Assembly (NCBI GenBank): GCA_021780075.1
Contig: JAJXZL010000035.1
Coordinates: 49,205 to 113,204 of the forward strand
DNA from: Acidobacteriota bacterium
GTDB taxonomy: Bacteria; Acidobacteriota; Terriglobia; Terriglobales; Acidobacteriaceae
Reading direction: 5' to 3'
DNA: 64,000 bases
The position numbers and the translations under genes are program-made. Shown one piece after another: positions 16,760 through 25,340 of this stretch. Within the stretch, counting starts at the first letter, position 1. Each line of letters begins with the position of its first letter. The notes under the pieces are model-generated. The model searched no databases and was not told the origin of the DNA. It saw only the letters and a program-made list of their open reading frames with translations.

Positions 16760-18711
16760 GAAGGCTCACGCTCCTCATTTTGCTGGCGCTCGCCTCTTGC
16801 GCCGGCCTTTCCGCGCAGACCTTCAGCCTGGTCACAGCCCGCGAGCCGGTCGCCTCCCTCGATGGCCTCTGGCGCTTCCACACAGGCGACAATCCCGCTT
16901 GGGCCGGCGTCAACTTCGACGACTCAGAGTGGCCGCTGCTGCGCTCCGACGAAGACTGGGGCAAGCAGGGTTACCTGGGCCTGAAAGGATTGGCCTGGTA
17001 TCGCTTCAAGGTGGTTTTGCCGGGAGACTCGGGCCCACTCTCGCTGCTGTTGCCGCGCATCGTGACCAACTACGAAGTCTACGCAAACGGCGCGCGGATC
17101 GGCGGATGCGGTGCCATGCCGCCGCATCCCGAAGGCCGGTTCTGCACCCCGGGGATTTTTGAGCTTCCGCCCGGGATTCACAGCAGCTCGCCGACTGTGA
17201 CAATTGCGCTGCGGGTGTGGCAACAAGCTTCGTGGTCGTCCTATACCGGAGGAGGGCCATATGGAACCAGCTACCTGGGCGCCACCCCGCTTTTGCGCGC
17301 CAGGCTCCAATCCGCGCTCGACGCCTACATTCATTCCGCAATACAGGATTACGTTCTTGTCCTGATGGAGACGCTGGGCGGCCTTGTGTCGCTGGCGCTG
17401 TTTCTGTTTCGCCGCCGGGAGCGCGAGTATCTCTGGTTTGGCTGCATGATGCTGCTCGAAGCGGGCATGGGCGCCTATGACATTCACAGGGCACTCTACG
17501 GCGCGGAGATTCGCGCGTATTACAGGTGGAGCCGCGGGCTGAGCGATCTCGCCTTCTATGCCGCGGTGGCTTTTTACTTCCGTCTGCTGCGCGGACGACG
17601 CTCGTGGCTTTTGTACGTGGCGCTCATCTGCCTGATACTGGGGACCGCATCCAATCTGCTTTTTTCGCTTCCACACGCGCGCGATTATGTGCGCGTCCCG
17701 GTCATAGCCTCCTTCGAATTCTTGGCTCGATTCCCGTATATCGTCTGGGTCCTTACTCTCTTGCTGCGGCGGGCAAAGGAGCGGCTGGCGGATGCGCGGC
17801 TCCTGCTCGCGCCCGTGCTTCTTCTATATGTCAACTCGCTCGTGCGCTCCATTATCCTCGTAAGCTTCCAGTTCGGCTGGCAGCATCGCTTCTCACGCCA
17901 GGCCTTCACTGTGCTTTCGCAGCCGTTTCCGGTCAACTCCGATTCCCTCGCATCTTTCCTTTTTCTGATTGCGATGCTGGCCATCCTTGTAAACCGCTTT
18001 GCACGTACGCGCCGCGACGAAGAACGGTATGCGAGTGAGATTGAAGCGGCGCGCATCATACAGCAGGTTTTGATCCCGGACGCGACTTCGGCTGTACCTG
18101 GATTCCAGATCGAGAGCGTCTACAAGCCTGCGGGCGAAGTGGGAGGAGACTTCTTCCAGATTGTTCCTACGGGCAGCGGCGGGGTCCTCATCGTGGTCGG
18201 CGATGTCAGCGGGAAGGGAATGCCTGCGGCCATGACAGTGTCATTGCTGGTGGGCACCTTCCGCACCCTCACCAACTACACGCAGAATCCGGGCAGCATT
18301 CTTGCGGGGATGAACCAGCAGATGCTGGCCCGCTCGCAGGGCGGTTTTACCACCTGCCTCGTTCTGCGCGCTGAACCAGACGGCATGCTCACCATGGCCA
18401 ACGCCGGCCATATTCCGCCATACCTGAACGGCAAGGAACTCGCCCTCGAAAACGGCCTGCCCCTCGGCCTCTCGGCTGAATCAGCCTACGCAGAATGCAC
18501 GTATAGCCTTGACTGTCACGCCCAGCTTACTCTTCTTACCGACGGCGTCGTCGAGGCCACCAACGGCAGGCGCGAACTGTTCGGCTTCGACCGCGCAGAG
18601 CAAATCATCCACCAGTCCGCTGCAGCCATAGCCGACGCCGCTCAGCGCTGGGGCCAGGAAGACGACATCACCGTGCTCACCGTCGCGCGCACCACACCTG
18701 AAATTGCATAG
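16756..18711 (+). CDS. 7TM-DISM-like sensor with SpoIIE PP2C phosphatase (third of three)
   Basis: This 651-residue paralogue of the preceding gene has the same order: signal peptide (LSAQTF), sugar-binding-like jelly-roll (SLDGLWRFHTGDNP again), about seven membrane segments, linker helix and PP2C domain (EVGGDFF, VGDVSGKGMPAAM, LLTDGVVEA, GQEDDITVL). Its phosphatase domain is closer to the first gene (QQVLIP, FTTCL.L, RRELFGF, EQIIHQ) while its front matches the second, which suggests recombination between copies. The start overlaps the previous stop by ATGA. It converges on the Rieske gene with only four bases between the two stops. Confidence 0.9.
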   Translation: MRRLTLLILLALASCAGLSAQTFSLVTAREPVASLDGLWRFHTGDNPAWAGVNFDDSEWPLLRSDEDWGKQGYLGLKGLAWYRFKVVLPGDSGPLSLLLPRIVTNYEVYANGARIGGCGAMPPHPEGRFCTPGIFELPPGIHSSSPTVTIALRVWQQASWSSYTGGGPYGTSYLGATPLLRARLQSALDAYIHSAIQDYVLVLMETLGGLVSLALFLFRRREREYLWFGCMMLLEAGMGAYDIHRALYGAEIRAYYRWSRGLSDLAFYAAVAFYFRLLRGRRSWLLYVALICLILGTASNLLFSLPHARDYVRVPVIASFEFLARFPYIVWVLTLLLRRAKERLADARLLLAPVLLLYVNSLVRSIILVSFQFGWQHRFSRQAFTVLSQPFPVNSDSLASFLFLIAMLAILVNRFARTRRDEERYASEIEAARIIQQVLIPDATSAVPGFQIESVYKPAGEVGGDFFQIVPTGSGGVLIVVGDVSGKGMPAAMTVSLLVGTFRTLTNYTQNPGSILAGMNQQMLARSQGGFTTCLVLRAEPDGMLTMANAGHIPPYLNGKELALENGLPLGLSAESAYAECTYSLDCHAQLTLLTDGVVEATNGRRELFGFDRAEQIIHQSAAAIADAAQRWGQEDDITVLTVARTTPEIA

Positions 18712-18715
18712 GCCG

Positions 18716-19810
18716 TTAGCTCCTCCAGTGCAGTTCCGCCGGCCCATCCATCGGGTGCTTGCCCGTTCCATCCAGCCGCGCCTGCTTCAGCGCGAAATAC
18801 CACTTCGCTGGCTTGTCCGCATCGTCAATCAGCATCAGGCTCGGGTTATGCTTCAGTCCCTCCGCCTGCTGAATCATCGTGACTTGATCCTGCCGCACAA
18901 ACTTCGCGCCAAAGAACTTCGCAATCGGCAGCACAAACGGCACGTGATAGAACACATTCCACGCCGCTACCACGTCAATCCTGCATGTTGAAGCCGTCAC
19001 CGGCGTTACCGTCGTCAGGCTGCTGAACCACTTGTCGCCGCAGCGAATCACCTCCGTGCGCCGGTTCGGCAGCACAAAGTCGATCGTCGTCTCCACCGCC
19101 TGCCCATACACGCCCAGCAGCTTGTACGGCGCGGAGTTCCCGCTCGGCGCATGCGCGCTCATCCTGAAGCCTTCCGGTATCGGCTCAAAGCGCTTCGTCT
19201 TTTCGCGAATCGACCCCCGCGTCCGCCACCACCACGCTTGATGTACAAACGGCCCATGCGCCGGGTCCATCAATCCAATAATTCCGTGGTCCACGTTGCA
19301 CGGCAGGTCCGCCGTCAAAAACGCCGAGCGGTACCGCGGCCCAAACTTCTTCAGCTCCGGCACCGGGGGGTGCGCACCCGGCGCAAGCCTTCCGCTTCCG
19401 GGGCTGGGGATATACACCCACGCATGCCCGTCCCGCTCCTCGCAGGGATACGCCGTCGCATAAATCTTCGTCGCGTCCAGGTGATCGTGGCTGCTTAGTG
19501 AGGGGATCACCGCGCACTGCCCGCTGCACGGCTCAAACTCCCATCCGTGATACCGGCACGTCACATGCTTACCGTCAAACCACCCCACGCTCAGCGGAAT
19601 TCCACGGTGCGGGCAACTGTCGCGCATCGCAAACAACTGCCCGTCGCTCTTTCTCCCAACCACCAGTGGGATTCCAAGCAGCATCGCCGTCGCCAGCTTG
19701 CCCCTGCGCAATGTATCCGTGCGCAGGGCAGGGTACCAGTCGTCGTAAATCAGCGTCGCGCTCGGCCCCTGAATCGGCACGCCCGTCTCTGTCGTCGTTA
19801 CCAGCGGCAT
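18716..19810 (-). CDS. Rieske non-haem iron oxygenase
   Basis: The 364-residue protein has an N-terminal Rieske [2Fe-2S] domain with CPH (Cys66, His68) and CRYH (Cys85, His88). A catalytic domain follows whose mononuclear iron site is DPAHGPFVH (Asp-x2-His-x4-His), inside NVDHGIIGLMDP. Such enzymes hydroxylate or demethylate ring or lipid substrates using electrons from a reductase, which is not encoded nearby. It lies 36 bases downstream of an HpnI-like glycosyltransferase on the same strand, so a hopanoid or other lipid substrate is a reasonable guess. GAGGG precedes the ATG. A decayed copy of its 3' end lies across the phosphatase cluster. Confidence 0.9.
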   Translation of the reverse strand: MPLVTTTETGVPIQGPSATLIYDDWYPALRTDTLRRGKLATAMLLGIPLVVGRKSDGQLFAMRDSCPHRGIPLSVGWFDGKHVTCRYHGWEFEPCSGQCAVIPSLSSHDHLDATKIYATAYPCEERDGHAWVYIPSPGSGRLAPGAHPPVPELKKFGPRYRSAFLTADLPCNVDHGIIGLMDPAHGPFVHQAWWWRTRGSIREKTKRFEPIPEGFRMSAHAPSGNSAPYKLLGVYGQAVETTIDFVLPNRRTEVIRCGDKWFSSLTTVTPVTASTCRIDVVAAWNVFYHVPFVLPIAKFFGAKFVRQDQVTMIQQAEGLKHNPSLMLIDDADKPAKWYFALKQARLDGTGKHPMDGPAELHWRS

Positions 19811-19846
19811 TTCGCCCTCACCATACCACTCTTCCCGGCGCGTGCT

Positions 19847-21022
19847 CTACTCGGCCTTGCGCAGCCGTCCAGCCTTCACTTGAAACCGCTCCCCGCGCCA
19901 CACAATCGTGTTGCCCGCAAAGCCCGCCGCCCACAGCCCCATCGCCACGATGTCGCGCACCGGCAGCAGCCACAGGCTCGGCAACACCTGCCTGTCGCCA
20001 AGCACCTCCGCGCCCACGGTCATCGCCACCGTCAATCGCAAAAAGAAGCTGAGCCCCAGCAGCCACAGGCTCACGGGACTCAGCCCGCTCGCCACCACGT
20101 TCAGCAGCGCCCAGCCCAGCCCATGCGTAAACACCAGCCCCGCGTAGCCCCCCGGCCGCGCATCGCGCACCGTCCGCGCCCAGCGCAACTGGTGATCCGC
20201 AAAGCCGCGCCAGCCATATGCGGGCACCGCCGTCTCCACCACCTCGCCGCTCAGCGCCACACCGTAGCCCGCCGCCGCCACGCGCGCGCCCAGCTCGTAG
20301 TCATCGGCCAGGTGGTCCACCAGCGCTTCGAATCCGCCGATCTTGTCAAGAGCCTCGCGCCGCACCGCCAGCGTGGAGCCCAGCCCATAGTGCAGTCCGC
20401 CCTCAATCATCTTTGAAAGCAGCACGCCCGCCTGAAAGTCCGTTGCAATGCCCAGCGACTCCATCCGCGAGGCCAGCGTCTCGTGCGCGCGTCCGCGATA
20501 GAGCGCCGTCACCAGCCCCACCGGCTGCCCCGGCGCCGCAGGTGCAAAATGTGCCATCACCCGCTCCAGGTAGCGCGGGCTCACCGTAATGTCGGAGTCA
20601 TTGACCAGCAGAAAGTCATGCCGCGCATGCGGCACTAGCTGCACCAGCGTGCTCACCTTGCCGTTCGTGCCCAGCCGCTCCGGGCACTCCACCAGCCGGA
20701 TCGCCCGCTCCGGAAACTCCTGCTGCAACTGCTGCACCGCCGCCACCGCCGGGTCGTCCATCCGCGACACGCCAAACAGCAGCTCAAATTCGCCCGCATA
20801 ACTCTGTCGGCAGTGGCTCCTGAAGGCATCCAGCATCCCGGGGTCCAGCCCCTTCAGCGACTTCAGAATGCTTACGCCCGGCGCAAACTCCGCCAGCGGC
20901 CTCCGCCGCGCGGCCACAAACACACGCGCTGCCACGATCGCCGCCAGAAAATAGCTCATCCCGGCCACGGTCAGCACCGTAGTCGCCACTTCCAAAGCAA
21001 GGGCCAAAGCGTGCGGCATCAC
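19847..21022 (-). CDS. HpnI/ceramide-glucosyltransferase-like membrane glycosyltransferase
   Basis: The 391-residue protein has an N-terminal membrane helix, a family-21/2 glycosyltransferase domain and about three C-terminal membrane segments. Catalytic motifs are visible: LLVNDSDITVSPRYL (DxD-like), DDYELGARV and the QLRWARTVR (QxxRW) site. This pattern is that of ceramide glucosyltransferase and of HpnI, which adds N-acetylglucosamine to bacteriohopanetetrol. No HpnK or HpnJ gene is in view, so the hopanoid link is inferred from family only. The co-directional Rieske gene follows at 36 bases. Confidence 0.82.
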   Translation of the reverse strand: MMPHALALALEVATTVLTVAGMSYFLAAIVAARVFVAARRRPLAEFAPGVSILKSLKGLDPGMLDAFRSHCRQSYAGEFELLFGVSRMDDPAVAAVQQLQQEFPERAIRLVECPERLGTNGKVSTLVQLVPHARHDFLLVNDSDITVSPRYLERVMAHFAPAAPGQPVGLVTALYRGRAHETLASRMESLGIATDFQAGVLLSKMIEGGLHYGLGSTLAVRREALDKIGGFEALVDHLADDYELGARVAAAGYGVALSGEVVETAVPAYGWRGFADHQLRWARTVRDARPGGYAGLVFTHGLGWALLNVVASGLSPVSLWLLGLSFFLRLTVAMTVGAEVLGDRQVLPSLWLLPVRDIVAMGLWAAGFAGNTIVWRGERFQVKAGRLRKAE

Positions 21023-21100
21023 AGCGCCTAGTGTAACGAATGCGGCGCGCAGCTCACAGCAAACTGCCAGCCGTTGCCGGTTGTCTGCTGTCCGGTGTTC

Positions 21101-22354
21101 TCACTCGTAGCGCAGCGCCTCAATCGGATCCAACGTGGCCGCCTTCCATGCGGGATAAATCCCGAAGAGCAATCCAATCGCGCATGAAACGCTAAAGCCC
21201 GTCAGCACCCACGGGGTTGAGAGTGTTGCCGGCAGCCCGATCGGCAGCAGGTAGACGATCCACGTCAGCGCCGCGCCCAGCACCACGCCGAGAACGCCCC
21301 CAATGGCGCACAGCGTCACCGCCTCTGTGGTGAACTGCGTCAGCAGCGTGCGTTGCGTCGCGCCAATCGCCTTGCGCACGCCAATCTCCCGCGTCCGCTC
21401 CGTCACGCTTACCAGCATGATGTTCATCACGCCCACGCCGCCTACCATCAGGCCTACGCTGCTCACCGCAATCATGAACAGCACCAGCCCGCCCGTCAGT
21501 TGTCCCCACAGCTTGGTCAGCGAGTCGGTGCTGAAGATCTCAAAATCGTCGTCATCCTGCACCTTCACCCTGCGCAGCACGCGCACCTTCTCGCGAATCT
21601 CTTCTTCCACCAGTGCCTTGCTTTGCGGGCGGTCGAATTTCACCACGATCACCAGGTCATCATCTTCAGGGTGCAGATTGTGAAAGGTGTTCAGAGGAAA
21701 GTAGATGGAATTGTCGTTCGGATTCTTCCCGCTGCCGAAAGGCTGCTTGTGCTTGTCCAGCACGCCAATTACCGTGTAGAGCCCCGTCTCCACATTGATC
21801 TGCTTGCCCACCGCGGACTGGTCGCCAAACAGCGCCTCCCACGTGTCATGCCCCAGCACGCATACGTGCGCGCGTCGCTGGTCCTCTCCGTCCGTAAAAA
21901 TCCTGCCCTCGCGCAGAGGCATGTCAGACACGTTGCCCACATCCGCCGTGTCCCCTTCCAGAATCGAGCCTGAGACTTTCTTGCCGTTGTACTTGGCGCT
22001 GACCTTGCCCAGCTCGAATCCCTTCTGGTAATCGGCCTCCACGTCCGTATCCACCACGTGGGGCATGCTGCGCAAGGCCGTGGCCTCTTCCAGGGTGAGC
22101 TTTCTGCGGGCCAGCATCTCTGCCGTGGGCCACACGCCCATCACCGGCATGCGCGAAACCCAAAAGACGTTTGTGCCCAGCGAGTCGACAAAGTCGCTTA
22201 CACGGATGTTGATGCCGTTGATCACTGACGAAATCGTGATGACTGTTGTGACCCCGATGACGATGCCCAGGATCGTCAGCCCTGAACGCAGCCTGTTGGC
22301 GCGCAGGGTATCCAGGGCCATCCTGACCGACTCGCGGGTTTGTCCCTTAGCCAT
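21101..22354 (-). CDS. MacB/FtsX-type ABC permease (third in array)
   Basis: The 417-residue protein has the standard MacB permease layout: one N-terminal membrane helix (LRSGLTILGIVIGVTTVITI), a ~230-residue periplasmic domain, then three helices with the conserved NIMLVSVTERTREIGVRKAIGA loop and the closing DPIEALRYE. The family uses mechanotransmission driven by a separate ATPase to move substrates or lipoproteins across the periplasm. No such ATPase or membrane-fusion protein is in the window. It is the close paralogue of the gene 20 bases upstream, with long near-identical DNA stretches. Confidence 0.9.
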   Translation of the reverse strand: MAKGQTRESVRMALDTLRANRLRSGLTILGIVIGVTTVITISSVINGINIRVSDFVDSLGTNVFWVSRMPVMGVWPTAEMLARRKLTLEEATALRSMPHVVDTDVEADYQKGFELGKVSAKYNGKKVSGSILEGDTADVGNVSDMPLREGRIFTDGEDQRRAHVCVLGHDTWEALFGDQSAVGKQINVETGLYTVIGVLDKHKQPFGSGKNPNDNSIYFPLNTFHNLHPEDDDLVIVVKFDRPQSKALVEEEIREKVRVLRRVKVQDDDDFEIFSTDSLTKLWGQLTGGLVLFMIAVSSVGLMVGGVGVMNIMLVSVTERTREIGVRKAIGATQRTLLTQFTTEAVTLCAIGGVLGVVLGAALTWIVYLLPIGLPATLSTPWVLTGFSVSCAIGLLFGIYPAWKAATLDPIEALRYE

Positions 22355-22374
22355 TCGTGGAATATCCGGTTCAT

Positions 22375-23628
22375 CTATTCATACCGCAGCGCTTCGATTG
22401 GGTCCAGATTTGCCGCCTTCCAGGCCGGATAAATCCCAAAAAGAAGTCCAATGGCACAGGAAACCCCAAAGCCGGTCAGCACCCATACCGCGGACAAGGT
22501 GGCCGGCAGCCCAATAGGCAAAAGCCGCACGACCCATGTCAGCACGGCCCCTACAAGCACGCCGATCACGCCGCCCACCGCGCACAGCGTCACCGCCTCT
22601 GTGGTGAACTGCGTCAGCAGGGTGCGCTTGGTGGCGCCGATGGCCTTCCGCACGCCGATCTCGCGCGTCCGTTCCGTCACGCTTACCAGCATGATGTTCA
22701 TCACGCCCACGCCGCCCACCATCAGCCCCACGCTGCTCACCGCAATCATGAACAGCACCAGCCCGCCCGTAAGCTGACCCCACAGCTTGGTCAGCGAGTC
22801 GGGCCCGAATATCTCAAAATCGTCCGGCTGCTCCACGTGCACCTTGCGCCGGATGCGCAGCATCTCGCGAACCTCTTCCTGCACCAGAGCCTTGTTCTTC
22901 GGGTCGTCGTACTTCACGCTCACCCACAGATCCTTATCCTCGGGGTGCAGGTTGTGGAAGGTGCCCATGGGGAAATACACCATGTTGTCCTGGGGATTCT
23001 TCCCGCCGCCGAAAGGCTGCTTCTGCTTGTCCAGCACGCCAATCACCGTGTACAGGCCGGTCTCGATATTCACTTCCTTGCCCACCGCGGACCGGCCGCC
23101 GAACAGTTCCTCCCACGTATCATGTCCCAGCACACAAACGTGCGCCCCGCGCACGTCTTCCTCGTCGTTGAACATGCGGCCCTGCAGCAAAGGCAGGTCA
23201 TTCACCTCGCTCACCTCTGCGGTGTCGCCCTGCAGAATGGTGCCCGCCACTTTCTTGCCCTCGTACTTCACGCTCACGGCGCCCACGCGGAACTGCCCTG
23301 TGTGCTGATATCCGCCGTCGGCCGCCACTACATGGGGCAGCGTGCGCAGCGCCAGCACGTCTTCGGGGGTCAGTTTCTTGCGCGCCAGCATCTCTGTCGT
23401 GGGCCGCACGCCAATCACCGGCATGTGAAACACCCAGATCACATTGGTGCCCAGCGAGCTTACCCACTCCGATACTCGATTGTTCAGCCCGTTGATGGCC
23501 GACGAGATCGTGATGACCGTCGTGACGCCAATAACAATGCCCAGCACCGTTAACCCGGAGCGCAGCTTGTTCGTCCGCAGCGTATCGAGGGCCATCTTCA
23601 CGGATTCGCGGGTTTGTCCTTGTGCCAT
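22375..23628 (-). CDS. MacB/FtsX-type ABC permease (second in array)
   Basis: From the ATG at 23628 this is 417 residues, the same length as its downstream paralogue. The two share the N-terminus (QTRESVKMALDTLRTNKLRS), the ERTREIGVRKAIGA loop and the DPIEALRYE end. The ATG overlaps the stop of the upstream permease by one base (TGATG), which argues for translational coupling and against the longer in-frame start further upstream. The periplasmic domain differs most between copies, as expected if each recognises different partners. Confidence 0.9.
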   Translation of the reverse strand: MAQGQTRESVKMALDTLRTNKLRSGLTVLGIVIGVTTVITISSAINGLNNRVSEWVSSLGTNVIWVFHMPVIGVRPTTEMLARKKLTPEDVLALRTLPHVVAADGGYQHTGQFRVGAVSVKYEGKKVAGTILQGDTAEVSEVNDLPLLQGRMFNDEEDVRGAHVCVLGHDTWEELFGGRSAVGKEVNIETGLYTVIGVLDKQKQPFGGGKNPQDNMVYFPMGTFHNLHPEDKDLWVSVKYDDPKNKALVQEEVREMLRIRRKVHVEQPDDFEIFGPDSLTKLWGQLTGGLVLFMIAVSSVGLMVGGVGVMNIMLVSVTERTREIGVRKAIGATKRTLLTQFTTEAVTLCAVGGVIGVLVGAVLTWVVRLLPIGLPATLSAVWVLTGFGVSCAIGLLFGIYPAWKAANLDPIEALRYE

Positions 23629-24854
23629 CAGAGTTCCGCCCTCAGCGCAACCACCGGGTCCAGCTTCGCCGCCTTGCTCGCCGGGTATACGCCAAAGAAG
23701 ATGCCCACCGCTCCGGCCAGCAGCAGTCCCAGGAAGATTGCCCACACCGGCACGGCCGTCGGGAAGCCCACAAAAATCGTGATTAGCTTGCCCACCAGGA
23801 TTCCGCCCATCACGCCCAGCGCGCCGCCCACCACCGCCAGTGAAGCGCTCTCAATCAGGAACTGCAGCAGGACGTCGCGCTGTTTGGCGCCCAGCGCCTT
23901 CCGTACGCCAATCTCGCGGGTGCGCTCTGTCACGCTTACCAGCATGATGTTCATAATCACCACGCCGCCCACCACCAGCGCGATCGAGGCCAGCCCAAGC
24001 ACCACCCACGCAAACAGCGAGCTGATCTGTTTCCAGATATCCAGGAAGGTATCGTTCGTCTCCAGGTTGAAGTCGTCCGGCGTACCCGGCGCGTCGTGAC
24101 GCCGCGTGCGCATCAGCACCCGCACCTGGTCCTCGGCCTGTGCCATCACCTGTGCGTTGCCCGCCGCGCGCGCATAAATCGTCACCGAATCGTTGTACCC
24201 GTAGTTCTGCTGATACGTGGTGATCGGCACTGCAACCCAGTTGTCCTGTGACTGCCCCAGCGTCTTGCCCTGCCGTTCGCCTACACCCACAATCGTGTAC
24301 GGGATGCCATCCACCCGAATCTCTTTGCCGACCGGGTCGCCCGCGCCCAGCAGGTTATCCACAATGTCGTAGCCCACCACCGCGTTCTTGGTCGCGTGAT
24401 CTTCGTCGATCGGCGTAAAGCCGCGCCCCAGGGCAATCTCAATATTGTTCAAGGAGAGCATCGTCCACGTGTATCCGCGCACTTCCGTGTTGTTGCTTGA
24501 GTGCCCGTTGGCCACCACGTTGGTCGACTTGCTCAGCAGTGCCCCTACCTCGGAGCAATCCGTGCAGGTCGCCTTCACCGCCTCGTAGTCGTCCATGCGC
24601 AGAATCTTGCGCTTCTGGTAGCTGAGGTACTCCTCTGCGGAGAAAATCACCTGCGGCATGCGCGCCACCGTGAACACGTCCGCCCCGTAGCCGGAGAGCT
24701 TGGTGCTCACGTAGCGGTTGGCGCCCTGCACCAGCGTGATCACCATAATCACCGACGCCACGCCCATGATCACGCCGATCAGCGTCAGAATCGAGCGCAG
24801 CTTGTTGCTCCACAGTGACTGCAGTGCGAGTTTGAAGGCCTCTATCAGCTTCAT
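23628..24854 (-). CDS. MacB/FtsX-type ABC permease (first in array)
   Basis: The 408-residue protein starts MKLIEAFKLALQSLWSNKLRS and shows the same four-helix layout and ERTREIGVRKALGA loop, ending DPVVALRAEL. It is more distant from the other two copies. Its periplasmic domain has a CTDCSE pair of cysteines that the others lack. It is the promoter-proximal permease of the array, 24 bases after a small secreted protein gene. A GGGAAAG run lies before the ATG. The array lacks an ATP-binding subunit. Confidence 0.9.
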   Translation of the reverse strand: MKLIEAFKLALQSLWSNKLRSILTLIGVIMGVASVIMVITLVQGANRYVSTKLSGYGADVFTVARMPQVIFSAEEYLSYQKRKILRMDDYEAVKATCTDCSEVGALLSKSTNVVANGHSSNNTEVRGYTWTMLSLNNIEIALGRGFTPIDEDHATKNAVVGYDIVDNLLGAGDPVGKEIRVDGIPYTIVGVGERQGKTLGQSQDNWVAVPITTYQQNYGYNDSVTIYARAAGNAQVMAQAEDQVRVLMRTRRHDAPGTPDDFNLETNDTFLDIWKQISSLFAWVVLGLASIALVVGGVVIMNIMLVSVTERTREIGVRKALGAKQRDVLLQFLIESASLAVVGGALGVMGGILVGKLITIFVGFPTAVPVWAIFLGLLLAGAVGIFFGVYPASKAAKLDPVVALRAEL

Positions 24855-24878
24855 GGTTCCGCTTTCCCTCGGAATCGA

Positions 24879-25181
24879 TTACCAGCCGCACGTCCCATCC
24901 GCATCGCACGCCTCGCGTTCGGCAGGCTCGGGACGAATGAGTGACTGAATATATGGACGGATGAACGGCTCCCAGAGACCCCGAACTCCGGAACACAGCT
25001 GCCCACGCGGTTTCTCGCTGCTTAAAGAATACGCGCGCTCCAGGTCGACGGTTCCAGCCCTTTGTATGCCGTCAAATATGCAACAAATTTGCTGCAAGCC
25101 TGCTCGTTCCGCCTGGCTCTGTCCCCGCGCAGCGGGCAACCCGGCCAATCCGAGCCACAGCCCAAATGCAAATCCGCGCAT
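24879..25181 (-). CDS. Small secreted protein
   Basis: The 100-residue frame begins MRGFAFGLWLGLAGLPAARG, a plausible signal peptide, followed by a short Cys-containing body (QQICCIFDGI, QLCSG, ACDADGTCGW). The ATG at 25181 is chosen because it gives the signal peptide; a longer in-frame start exists. Its stop is 24 bases before the first permease gene on the same strand, so it may be the first gene of that operon. No family is recognised and its coding character is moderate. Confidence 0.45.
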   Translation of the reverse strand: MRGFAFGLWLGLAGLPAARGQSQAERAGLQQICCIFDGIQRAGTVDLERAYSLSSEKPRGQLCSGVRGLWEPFIRPYIQSLIRPEPAEREACDADGTCGW

Positions 25182-25340
25182 TGCGTATCCGTATCTGTGC
25201 TGCGATCCCGCTCTGGCCCCATTTTTTTGAGAACCACGCGCCATCTTCGCGCGTAGGATACGTTTGCAGCATTAAATCGCCGGATCCCGGCCGGCAGTAG
25301 GCCGGTCGTCACCAACTCAGTGACTCCCAACGGAGGCCCA

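Noticed and set aside
22357..23553. Plus-strand frame across the second permease gene
   Set aside because: His/Gln/Arg-biased shadow of the minus-strand permease.
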